Shown here: piece by piece, positions 51,948 through 58,682 of the stretch
How the letters are laid out: the number at the start of each line of letters is the position of its first letter
How positions within the stretch are numbered: the first letter of the stretch is position 1
Assembly: GCF_017068395.1 (NCBI RefSeq)
Contig: NZ_CP070619.1
Span: forward strand, 2,356,001-2,420,000
Origin: Rhodococcus pseudokoreensis
GTDB taxonomy: Bacteria > Actinomycetota > Actinomycetes > Mycobacteriales > Mycobacteriaceae
Reading direction: 5' to 3'
Length of the DNA: 64,000 bases
Notes under the pieces: generated by a model
Seen by the model: the letters and a program-made list of their open reading frames with translations, nothing else
The model's database searches: none
What the model was told of the DNA's origin: nothing
Program-made: the position numbers and the translations under genes

Positions 51948-52853
51948 TTACTCGTCGGGGACGGTGCCCGGCGTCGGCAGCACCTCGGCGGCGAGGTCGA
52001 GAACCGTCTGCACGACGGGCGACACGGGACGGTCCGACCAGGCCAGCGCCGCCCGGACTTCGAATCGTCCGGCGTCGAGGGGGATCAGCACCACCCGATT
52101 GGGATACGTCTGCACGTCGCCGGGCACGAGCGCCACGCCGACCCCTGCCGCGACGAGGGCGGTCAGGACGATGCCGTCGGTGGTCTCCTGCACGATGTTC
52201 GGTGTGAACCCGGCATCCCGGCACGCGGCGAGCAGATCGCGGCGGAGCGTGGATCCGGTGGCGGCGGGGTTCGCGACGAACGTTTCCTCGCGCAGTTCCG
52301 CGAGGTCGATCGACTTCCGTTCGGCGAGTGGGTGATCGCTCGGGAGCAGCGCGCTGAGGTATTCCACCGAGATCTGCCGCGTGAGCACGTGGGGGTGCGA
52401 GACCGCGTCGGAGACGATCCCGAGGTCCAGTTGCCCCTCCCAGATCTCGTCGAGGATCTGGCCACTCACCGTCGCCCCCTCGAGGACGAGGTCGATCAGG
52501 GGGTACCGGCGGCGCACCGACCTTGCCAGAGAGGACAATTCGGTCTGCCCGTACGCTCCACTGAAGCCGACCCGGACGCGCCCCTCGACCTCCGGATCCG
52601 CGATCACCGCGGCGTCGACGGCGCGGTCGATCCCGGCGAGGGCGTCCTTGCACGGCTGCAGGAAGCGCTCCCCCGCCGCGGTGAGCCGGACCGATCGCGT
52701 GGTGCGGTCGAACAGTTTCACACCGAGGCGCTTCTCGAGGTGCTGCACCTGCTGGCTCACCGCCGGTTGCGCGATGTGCAGCACCTCCGCGGCCCGGCCG
52801 TAGTTGAGTTCCTCGGCGACCGCCACGAACGACTTCATCCAGCGGATTTCCAC
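51948..52853 (-). CDS. LysR-family transcriptional regulator
   Basis: A 301-residue LTTR. The winged HTH is at residues 1-60 (FVAVAEELNYGRAAEVLHIAQPAVSQQVQHLEKRLG) and the periplasmic-binding-like effector domain follows, with GRVRVGFSGAYGQTEL and the C-terminal GVGVALVPGDV. The GTG start is 6 bp from the end of the DUF3237 gene. Unlike most LTTRs it is not divergent from its likely targets; the transporter and hydrolase genes lie downstream on the same strand. BenM/CatR-like LTTRs respond to aromatic metabolites, which would suit this locus. Confidence 0.87.
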   Translation of the reverse strand: MEIRWMKSFVAVAEELNYGRAAEVLHIAQPAVSQQVQHLEKRLGVKLFDRTTRSVRLTAAGERFLQPCKDALAGIDRAVDAAVIADPEVEGRVRVGFSGAYGQTELSSLARSVRRRYPLIDLVLEGATVSGQILDEIWEGQLDLGIVSDAVSHPHVLTRQISVEYLSALLPSDHPLAERKSIDLAELREETFVANPAATGSTLRRDLLAACRDAGFTPNIVQETTDGIVLTALVAAGVGVALVPGDVQTYPNRVVLIPLDAGRFEVRAALAWSDRPVSPVVQTVLDLAAEVLPTPGTVPDE

Positions 52854-52859
52854 GGCCGG

Positions 52860-53336
52860 TCAGTCCACCACGAACACCGTGACCCGGACCTCGCCGGGCA
52901 GGCGTTCACCGGTGCCGACGAGGATCCGCGAGCGCAGCCACGACCACCGGCCCTCGGCGGCGGTGAGCCGCGGCGTGCAGCGGAAGTAGATGCGCTGGGG
53001 CGGCACGGGCTCGCCCGCGACCAGCCGGGCGATGTCTTCCGGGGTGCCTGAGCGAAGCCCGAAGTTGGTGACGTAGATCCGGTCGCCGTCGTCGGTCTCG
53101 ATCGCGTACTTCGCCTCGAGTTCGGTGAGCGTGGACGAGCTGAGCACCTGGAAGTCCGCCCCGACCGGCAGCACGGTGCCGCGGAGTTCGGGGCCCTCGA
53201 CGCGTCCCCCGACGATGGGGATGATGCGGCGAGTGCCTTCGGGTGTGGATCCGATCTCCACCGGATCGGCGACCTGCACGACGAACGTGGCGAGGAACGA
53301 CAGGCCGGGCGGGGCCGGGGCGAGCAGGTCGGTCAT
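52860..53336 (-). CDS. DUF3237 protein in the couR transcription unit
   Basis: A 158-residue soluble protein of the DUF3237 type: LATFVVQVADPVEIG at the start, GTRRIIPIVGGRVEGPELRG, the central ADFQVL and AKYAIETDDGDRIYVTNFG, and a C-terminal strand pair. Members are small beta-barrels of unknown role, often next to aromatic catabolic genes. It follows couR by 6 bp and precedes the LysR gene by 6 bp, so the three are probably one message under the CouR-regulated promoter. Confidence 0.8.
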   Translation of the reverse strand: MTDLLAPAPPGLSFLATFVVQVADPVEIGSTPEGTRRIIPIVGGRVEGPELRGTVLPVGADFQVLSSSTLTELEAKYAIETDDGDRIYVTNFGLRSGTPEDIARLVAGEPVPPQRIYFRCTPRLTAAEGRWSWLRSRILVGTGERLPGEVRVTVFVVD

Positions 53337-53342
53337 CGTGCC

Positions 53343-53783
53343 CTACTCGGGACGTGCGGGAAAGGCGATGCTCTGCAACGTGTCCCGCATCTGATTCACG
53401 ACCGATTCGGGGATGCCCTCGAAATAGCGTCCGTGGGCGGCGTCGACGCGGGCCTTGGCGTCGTCGCGGAGCCGCCTGCCCTCGTCGGTCGCGGCGATCA
53501 GCTTGTTGCGGCGATCGGAGGGGTCGAGGGTGCGCACGACGAGTCCGCGTTCCTCGAGTTCGTCGACGAGTCCCACGATCTGGCTGGGGTCGAGGCCCAT
53601 GGTGGCGGCCACTCCGCGCTGGTTGACGCCCTCGGCCTGTTCACAGGCGAGGACCAGGACCGAGTAGGACCGCACCCGCAGTCCGGTGGGAACGAGGGCC
53701 TTGTTCACCGAGCCCAGCACCATTCCGCCGACGCGGGAGAGCAGGAACCCGATGTCGTCTGATAACGCCTGCGCCTCTGTCAT
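53343..53783 (-). CDS. couR: MarR-family repressor of p-hydroxycinnamate catabolism
   Basis: A 146-residue MarR regulator. The winged HTH has QRGVAATMGLDPSQIVGLVDELEERGLVVRTLDPSDRRNKLIAATDEG with the wing Asp-Arg-Arg. It is divergent from couN, the arrangement of RHA1 couR, whose product is reported to repress the cou genes and to be released by p-hydroxycinnamoyl-CoA. A perfect inverted repeat lies 46 bp upstream, between the two starts. Function is assigned by locus match and family. Confidence 0.87.
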   Translation of the reverse strand: MTEAQALSDDIGFLLSRVGGMVLGSVNKALVPTGLRVRSYSVLVLACEQAEGVNQRGVAATMGLDPSQIVGLVDELEERGLVVRTLDPSDRRNKLIAATDEGRRLRDDAKARVDAAHGRYFEGIPESVVNQMRDTLQSIAFPARPE

Positions 53784-53828
53784 GCGACGACCCCCTTCCG
53801 ATGAGTGTCGCTAGAGTAGCAGATCTTA

Positions 53829-53849
53829 ATGATTGACTTTCTCAATCAT
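53829..53849. promoter_or_regulatory. Putative CouR operator in the couR-couN gap
   Basis: A perfect 8-5-8 repeat ATGATTGA-CTTTC-TCAATCAT, 49 bp before couN and 46 bp before couR. It covers TTGACT (53833-53838), with TATGTG (53857-53862) as a possible -10 for couN. An extra half-site AATGATT (53851-53857) follows at once, so two dimers could bind. Confidence 0.62.
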
Positions 53850-53897
53850 CAATGATTATGTGTGATTCAGCGAACACGACCTTAGGAGAATCACGAC

Positions 53898-54809
53898 ATG
53901 GACCTCACCGACAAAGTCGCCGTCGTCACCGGCAGCGGACAGGGCCTCGGGCTCGCCTACGCCAAGGACCTCGCCCGCCACGGCGCCGCGGTCGTGATCA
54001 ACGACGTCAACCAGGCCACCGCCGACGCCGCCGTCGCCGAGATCACCGCCGCCGGCGGCCGCGCCGTCGCCGTCGTCGCCCCCGTCGGCAGCACCGAGAC
54101 CGCCCGGAAACTGGTCGCCGGAGCAGTCGAGGCGTTCGGCCGCCTCGACGTCATGGTCACCAACGCCGGCATCCTCCGCGACAAGGTGCTGTGGAAGATG
54201 ACCGACGACGACTTCGACGCCGTGATCAACGTGCACCTGCGCGGCACATTCACCTGCGTCCGCGAAGCGGTCCTGCGCTTCCGGGAACAGGGCGACGGTG
54301 GCCGCATCATCTGCATCGGCTCCCCCGCCGGCCAGCGCGGCAACTTCGGGCAGACCAACTACTCCGGCGCCAAGTCCGGCATCGTCGGCATGGTCCGCAC
54401 CTGGGCGCTCGAACTGCAACGCGCCGGCATCACCGCCAACGCCGTCTGCCCCGTCGCCGCCACCGCGATGACCGAAACGATTCCCTTCCTCGCCCCCTAC
54501 ATCGAGGGCATGAAGAACGGCGAACCGCTGCCCGGCATCATCCGCCGCGAGGTCGGCATGGGCACCCCCGACGACGCCGCGGGCATCATCTCGTTCCTCG
54601 CCTCGGACGCCGCAGCCGACATCACCGGGCAGGCGTTCGCCGTCGGCGGCGACCGCCTCGCCCTGTGGTCGCATCCCGAACTGACCGCCGTCGAGTACCA
54701 GGACGGCGGCTGGTCGGCCGACGACATCGCGGCCCGGTGGACCCGGACGTTCGGCGATTCCGTCCAATCCGTCGGCGAGGAATTTCCTGAGGAGCTGATG
54801 GCCAAGTGA
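53898..54809 (+). CDS. couN: SDR beta-hydroxyacyl-CoA dehydrogenase
   Basis: A 303-residue short-chain dehydrogenase. The cofactor motif is VVTGSGQGLGLAYA, NAG is in MVTNAGILRD, and the catalytic Ser, Tyr and Lys are in CIGSPAGQRG and TNYSGAKSG. It should oxidise the 3-hydroxy-3-arylpropionyl-CoA made by the hydratase to the beta-keto thioester. It opens the N-O-M operon, with AGGAG before the ATG, and overlaps couO by 4 bp. The C-terminal 60 residues extend beyond a minimal SDR. Confidence 0.87.
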   Translation: MDLTDKVAVVTGSGQGLGLAYAKDLARHGAAVVINDVNQATADAAVAEITAAGGRAVAVVAPVGSTETARKLVAGAVEAFGRLDVMVTNAGILRDKVLWKMTDDDFDAVINVHLRGTFTCVREAVLRFREQGDGGRIICIGSPAGQRGNFGQTNYSGAKSGIVGMVRTWALELQRAGITANAVCPVAATAMTETIPFLAPYIEGMKNGEPLPGIIRREVGMGTPDDAAGIISFLASDAAADITGQAFAVGGDRLALWSHPELTAVEYQDGGWSADDIAARWTRTFGDSVQSVGEEFPEELMAK

Positions 54810-55696
54810 GCCGCTACGAGTACGGCATCGACTTCGACACGATCGACGCCATCGACATCCACACCCACATCGAGATCGACGGCTGCGGACACCGTTCCCT
54901 CGACGACGAACTGATGGCCGCATCCGAAAAGTACTTCAAATCCGGCGAGGAGCGCACCCCGTCCATCGACGCGGTCGCCGACCACTACCGGGCCCGCAAC
55001 ATGGCCGCAGTCGTTTTCACCGTCGACGCCGCCTCCGCCAGCGGACACGCCGCGAACTCCGTCGAAGAGATCGCCGAAGGCGCCGCCCGCCACAACGACG
55101 TCCTCATCCCGTTCGGCTCCGTCGACCCCTGGCAGGGCAAGGCCGCCGTCCGCCGCGTCCACCGCCTCGTCGACGACTACGGCGTCAAGGGCTTCAAATT
55201 CCACCCCAGCATGCAGGGATTCGAGCCCAACGACCGCCGGTTCTACCCGCTCTACGACGCCATCACCGAGGCCGGGGTCCCCGCCCTCTTCCACACCGGC
55301 CAGACCGGCATCGGCGCCGGCCTGCCCGGTGGCCACGGCATCAAGCTGCGCTACTCCGACCCGATGCTCCTCGACGACGTCGCCGCCGACTTCCCCGACC
55401 TCACCGTGATCATGGCCCACCCCGCCGTCCCGTGGGTCGACGCACAGATCTCCATCGCCACCCACAAGGCCAACGTCTACATCGACCTGTCCGGATGGTC
55501 GCCGAAATACTTCCCGCCGCAGCTGGTCAAGGCCGCCAACAGCATGCTCCGCGGCAAGGTGCTCTTCGGATCCGACTTCCCCGTCATCCAGGTCGACCGC
55601 TGGATCACCGACTTCGAGAACCTCGACATCAAACCGGAGGTCGCCCCGCTGATCTTCAAACAGAACGCGCTGCGCGTCCTCGGCATCAAGCACTGA
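54806..55696 (+). CDS. couO: 4-Hydroxyphenyl-beta-ketoacyl-CoA hydrolase (amidohydrolase superfamily)
   Basis: A 296-residue amidohydrolase-2 family enzyme, GTG start coupled to couN (GTGA). Metal-binding residues are visible as HTHIE (residues 19-23), VIMAHPAVPW, and Asp257 in VLFGSDFPV. Asp257 is the same residue number reported as an essential metal ligand of RHA1 CouO. The enzyme cleaves the aryl beta-keto thioester hydrolytically, replacing both thiolase and thioesterase and giving a p-hydroxybenzoate and acetyl-CoA. Confidence 0.92.
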   Translation: MSRYEYGIDFDTIDAIDIHTHIEIDGCGHRSLDDELMAASEKYFKSGEERTPSIDAVADHYRARNMAAVVFTVDAASASGHAANSVEEIAEGAARHNDVLIPFGSVDPWQGKAAVRRVHRLVDDYGVKGFKFHPSMQGFEPNDRRFYPLYDAITEAGVPALFHTGQTGIGAGLPGGHGIKLRYSDPMLLDDVAADFPDLTVIMAHPAVPWVDAQISIATHKANVYIDLSGWSPKYFPPQLVKAANSMLRGKVLFGSDFPVIQVDRWITDFENLDIKPEVAPLIFKQNALRVLGIKH

Positions 55697-55725
55697 CCCT
55701 GCCCCACCGAACCAGGAGAGCACTC

Positions 55726-56199
55726 ATGACCACCGCCACCACCACCCGGGTCGCCACCCTCGCCGACCTCGCCGCGCTCGAGGGCACGTCGCTCGGCACC
55801 AGCTCGTGGATCGACATCCCGCAGCAGCGGATCGACACGTTCGCCGACGCCACCGACGACCACCAGTGGATCCACGTCGACCCCGAACGCGCCCGGGCCG
55901 AGAGCCCGTTCGGCGGACCCATCGCCCACGGGTACCTCACGTTGTCGCTGATCATCCCCATGTGGGACGAGATCCTGACCGTCGACAGCGTGACCATGGC
56001 CGTCAACTACGGGCTGAACAAGGTCCGGTTCACCAACCCCGTGCCCGCCGAGGGGCGTGTCCGGCTCAGCGCGACGCTGCAGTCCGTCGAGGAACTGCCC
56101 AAGGGCGGCGTCCAGGTGACGATCGCGGGGCAGATCGAACTCGAGGGCAGCGAGCGACCCGCGGTAGTCGTCGAGGCCGTGTACCGCTTCTTCGAGTAA
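55726..56199 (+). CDS. couM: MaoC-type hydroxycinnamoyl-CoA hydratase
   Basis: A 157-residue MaoC-like (R-specific) enoyl-CoA hydratase with single hot-dog fold. The hydratase motif is visible as FADATDDHQWIHVDPERA (catalytic Asp and His) and FGGPIAHGYLTLSL. It adds water to the side-chain double bond of p-hydroxycinnamoyl-CoA. ATG with CAGGAGAG upstream, 29 bp after couO; last gene of the N-O-M unit before a terminator palindrome. Confidence 0.88.
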   Translation: MTTATTTRVATLADLAALEGTSLGTSSWIDIPQQRIDTFADATDDHQWIHVDPERARAESPFGGPIAHGYLTLSLIIPMWDEILTVDSVTMAVNYGLNKVRFTNPVPAEGRVRLSATLQSVEELPKGGVQVTIAGQIELEGSERPAVVVEAVYRFFE

Positions 56200-56203
56200 C
56201 CCA

Positions 56204-56249
56204 CCCGTGAGTACTTATTAACGTCGGGCGGTTAACAAGTACTCACGGG
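56204..56249. terminator. Palindrome of the GTGAGTACTT family after couM
   Basis: Arms CCCGTGAGTACTTATTAAC and GTTAACAAGTACTCACGGG (one mismatch) around the loop GTCGGGCG. It follows the couM stop by 4 bp and precedes the stop of the convergent small gene by 17 bp. Confidence 0.85.
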
Positions 56250-56266
56250 CGGCGGAGCCGCACGAC

Positions 56267-56443
56267 CTACTCGGGCGCCTGGTCGTCGGGCTCGACCTGC
56301 TCCTCCTGCTTGCGCTCGGACGCGTTGCCGGCGATTCCCTTCGCCTCGCGTTCGGCCGCCAGCCGGTCTTCCATGTCGTCGACGAGGTCTGCGATCCGCT
56401 GGTGTTCGGGGAGCTGATCGTGTCGATCCGGATTCGCCTTCAT
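56267..56443 (-). CDS. Small charged hypothetical protein
   Basis: A 58-residue protein with ATG behind a strong AAGGAG. It is highly charged, mostly helical (QRIADLVDDMEDRLAAERE) and ends in an acidic Gln/Glu/Asp stretch. There is no membrane segment or Cys. I do not recognise a family. The good ribosome site and a convergent terminator support it as real. Confidence 0.6.
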   Translation of the reverse strand: MKANPDRHDQLPEHQRIADLVDDMEDRLAAEREAKGIAGNASERKQEEQVEPDDQAPE

Positions 56444-56786
56444 CACGCTCCTTCCGCCGGGTGCGACGTGCCGCAATCCTGCGACTCCTGGACGCACAAT
56501 TCGAACTGTACGCCGCGGGCCCGGCGGGAGCGGGCATTCGTCACGGTACGAACTGGACGGCCGTCTTTCACACATTTCGGATCGTCGCCGAAACCCGTTG
56601 CCGAGCAGCGCCTTACGGGCCATAGATGCTCCAATGCCGCACTGCGCAACCTCATTTCGGGATCGACGCGGGCACCTCCACCGCGACGAGTAGGCGATGA
56701 ATTCGATGCACAATCGACACCGTCTTGCGAGAACCCGCAGCCGGCACCTCGTACTCTGGACCGGTACCACCCGAAGGAGGACCGAT
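56444..56786. other. Intergenic region between the small hypothetical gene and pirin
   Basis: 343 bp between divergent genes, so it should hold both promoters. GAAGGAGG just before the pirin ATG is the only clear signal. I see no convincing -35/-10 pair, operator palindrome or RNA gene; short frames crossing it lack ribosome sites. Confidence 0.5.
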
Positions 56787-57551
56787 ATGCCAGCAGTCAC
56801 CACACCGCACGTCTACGTTCATCGCGCCGGCGATCGGCTGAAAACCAAGATTTCCTGGTTGGATTCGAAGCACTCGTTCTCCTTCGGCCAGCACTACGAC
56901 CCCGACAACACGCACCACGGACTGCTCCTCGTCAACAACGACGACACGGTGCTCCCCGGTCAGGGATTCGACACCCATCCGCACAAGGACATGGAGATCG
57001 TCACCTGGGTGCTGCGCGGCTCGCTCGTCCACCAGGACTCGATCGGCCACTCCGGCATCATCTATCCCGGCCTGGCGCAACGCATGAGCGCAGGCAAGGG
57101 GACCATGCATTCCGAGAAGAACGACAGCTGGCGCCTCGCCGGTGAGCAGCACCACGAGCCGGTGCATTTCGTCCAGATGTGGGTGGTACCCGACGAACCC
57201 GGACTCGCCCCGAGTTACGAACAACTCGAGATCGAGGACGAGATCCTCAAGGGCGGGCTGGTGCCCGTTGCGTCCGGAATGCCGGAATACAAGGACAATT
57301 CGGCGATCCGGATCAACAACAAGCACGCGGCGCTGCATGTCGCGCGAATCTTCCCCGGCGCACCGGTGACCCTTCCCGAAGCGCCGTTCCTCCACGTGTT
57401 CGTCGCCCGGGGCACCGCGGAGATGGAGGGTGTCGGCACCCTGTACGAGGGCGACGCCGTCCGGTTGAGCGCCTCCGGTGGCCAGCAGATCTCCTCCCAC
57501 TCCGGCGCCGAGGTGCTCGTCTGGGAGATGCACGCCCGCCTCGGCGGCTGA
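56787..57551 (+). CDS. Pirin-family protein
   Basis: A 254-residue pirin of the bicupin fold, ATG behind GAAGGAGG. The N-terminal cupin has the metal-ligand motif GFDTHPHKDMEIVTWVLRG (two His) and GKGTMHSEKN (His and Glu), with HFVQMWVVPD. The C-terminal cupin lacks ligands, as usual. Bacterial pirins bind iron; some have quercetinase activity, which would need His in this same site. The role here is unknown. It stands alone. Confidence 0.88.
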   Translation: MPAVTTPHVYVHRAGDRLKTKISWLDSKHSFSFGQHYDPDNTHHGLLLVNNDDTVLPGQGFDTHPHKDMEIVTWVLRGSLVHQDSIGHSGIIYPGLAQRMSAGKGTMHSEKNDSWRLAGEQHHEPVHFVQMWVVPDEPGLAPSYEQLEIEDEILKGGLVPVASGMPEYKDNSAIRINNKHAALHVARIFPGAPVTLPEAPFLHVFVARGTAEMEGVGTLYEGDAVRLSASGGQQISSHSGAEVLVWEMHARLGG

Positions 57552-57643
57552 GTTCCCAGCAAGTTCACAGCCGGACGGAACGCCGCGCGCAGGTTCGTGC
57601 GCCACGATCGGGGGCACAGCCCGATCATGGAGAGGTATCCACA

Positions 57644-58606
57644 GTGAACAAGGACGTCGAGAAGAGCCGACTGCGCATCAGCCGCCGCCGCGCATTTGCG
57701 GTCGGGGGAACGGTGAGTCTGGGTGGGCTCATCGCCGCCTGCACCGGGAACGGGAGCAGCGGCACGGCGGCGTCGGCCACGTCGACCGCGGCAGCGTCGA
57801 GCGCGACGCCGACGAGCGCCGACGCGGTGACGGCCCTGCTCGACCAGGCGCCGCAGTGCGTGATGGCCGTCGAGGAGACGCAGGGGCCGTACTGGTTCGA
57901 CGTCGACTCCATCCGCAGCGACATCCGCGAAGACCGGCCGGGGACGAACCTGCAGCTCGCACTGCGGGTGCAGGACCTGACGAACTGTTCCGCGGACGGT
58001 TCCGCCGCGGTGGTGAGTAATGCCGTCGTGGAGATCTGGCACTGCGACGCGGGCGGCGTGTACTCCGGCTTCGAGTCGGGTTCGAAGGCCGCGGACCTCA
58101 GCGGCAACGGCGCGCCCGGTGGCGGCGGCCAGCCGCCGGAAGGCGGACCCGGCGGTCCCGGCGGCCAGCCCCCGGCCGGTGGTCCCGGCGGACCCGGCGG
58201 CGACATGTCCGGCGGTTCGGGTGAGACGTCCGACGGGTCCTACAGTGTCGGCGACAGCGAGGCCACCACCACGGACGACGGCACCTACCTGCGCGGCGCC
58301 CAGACGACGGACGCGAACGGCATCGCCCAGTTCACCACCGTCTTCCCCGGCTGGTACATCAGCCGGACCACCCACATCCACCTCAAGGTGCACATCGACA
58401 AGAAGACGGTGCTCACCACCCAGCTGTTCTTCGACGAGGCCCTGCTCGACGAGGTGTATGCGACGGCGCCGTACTCCGATCACACCGGGCGCGAGAGCAA
58501 CGTGACCAACGCCACCGACAGCATCTACGACGACGCGGGCCTGCTGACCGTCGCCAAGCAGTCGGACGGCTACCTCGCGGCGATCAACCTCGGCGTCGAC
58601 GTCTGA
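57644..58606 (+). CDS. Exported intradiol ring-cleavage dioxygenase-like lipoprotein
   Basis: A 320-residue protein. The N-terminus has a twin-Arg motif (SRRRAFAVGG) and the lipobox LIAAC, so it is probably a Tat-exported lipoprotein. After a Ser/Ala linker comes an intradiol dioxygenase fold: VEETQGPYW, VEIWHCDAGGVYSGF (Tyr ligand), FPGWYISRTTHIHLKV (Tyr and two His ligands). All four Fe(III) ligands are present. A Gly/Pro-rich insert of about 45 residues interrupts the domain after the first Tyr. Similar exported enzymes cleave catechols outside the cell. GTG start. Confidence 0.82.
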   Translation: MNKDVEKSRLRISRRRAFAVGGTVSLGGLIAACTGNGSSGTAASATSTAAASSATPTSADAVTALLDQAPQCVMAVEETQGPYWFDVDSIRSDIREDRPGTNLQLALRVQDLTNCSADGSAAVVSNAVVEIWHCDAGGVYSGFESGSKAADLSGNGAPGGGGQPPEGGPGGPGGQPPAGGPGGPGGDMSGGSGETSDGSYSVGDSEATTTDDGTYLRGAQTTDANGIAQFTTVFPGWYISRTTHIHLKVHIDKKTVLTTQLFFDEALLDEVYATAPYSDHTGRESNVTNATDSIYDDAGLLTVAKQSDGYLAAINLGVDV

Positions 58607-58682
58607 CCGATCCCCGGTCCTTTGTTTCGCCCTGAGCGCAGTGGTGGACCTGTCGGCGCGGAACGGTGTAAGGATGGAACGC

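Noticed and set aside
18101..56249. CRISPR array from the repeated palindromes
   Set aside because: Copies are kilobases apart, lie at gene ends and have no spacers or cas genes between them.
56444..56786. A missed gene in the gap before pirin
   Set aside because: Short frames there have no ribosome site, no recognisable protein pattern and cross the pirin leader.
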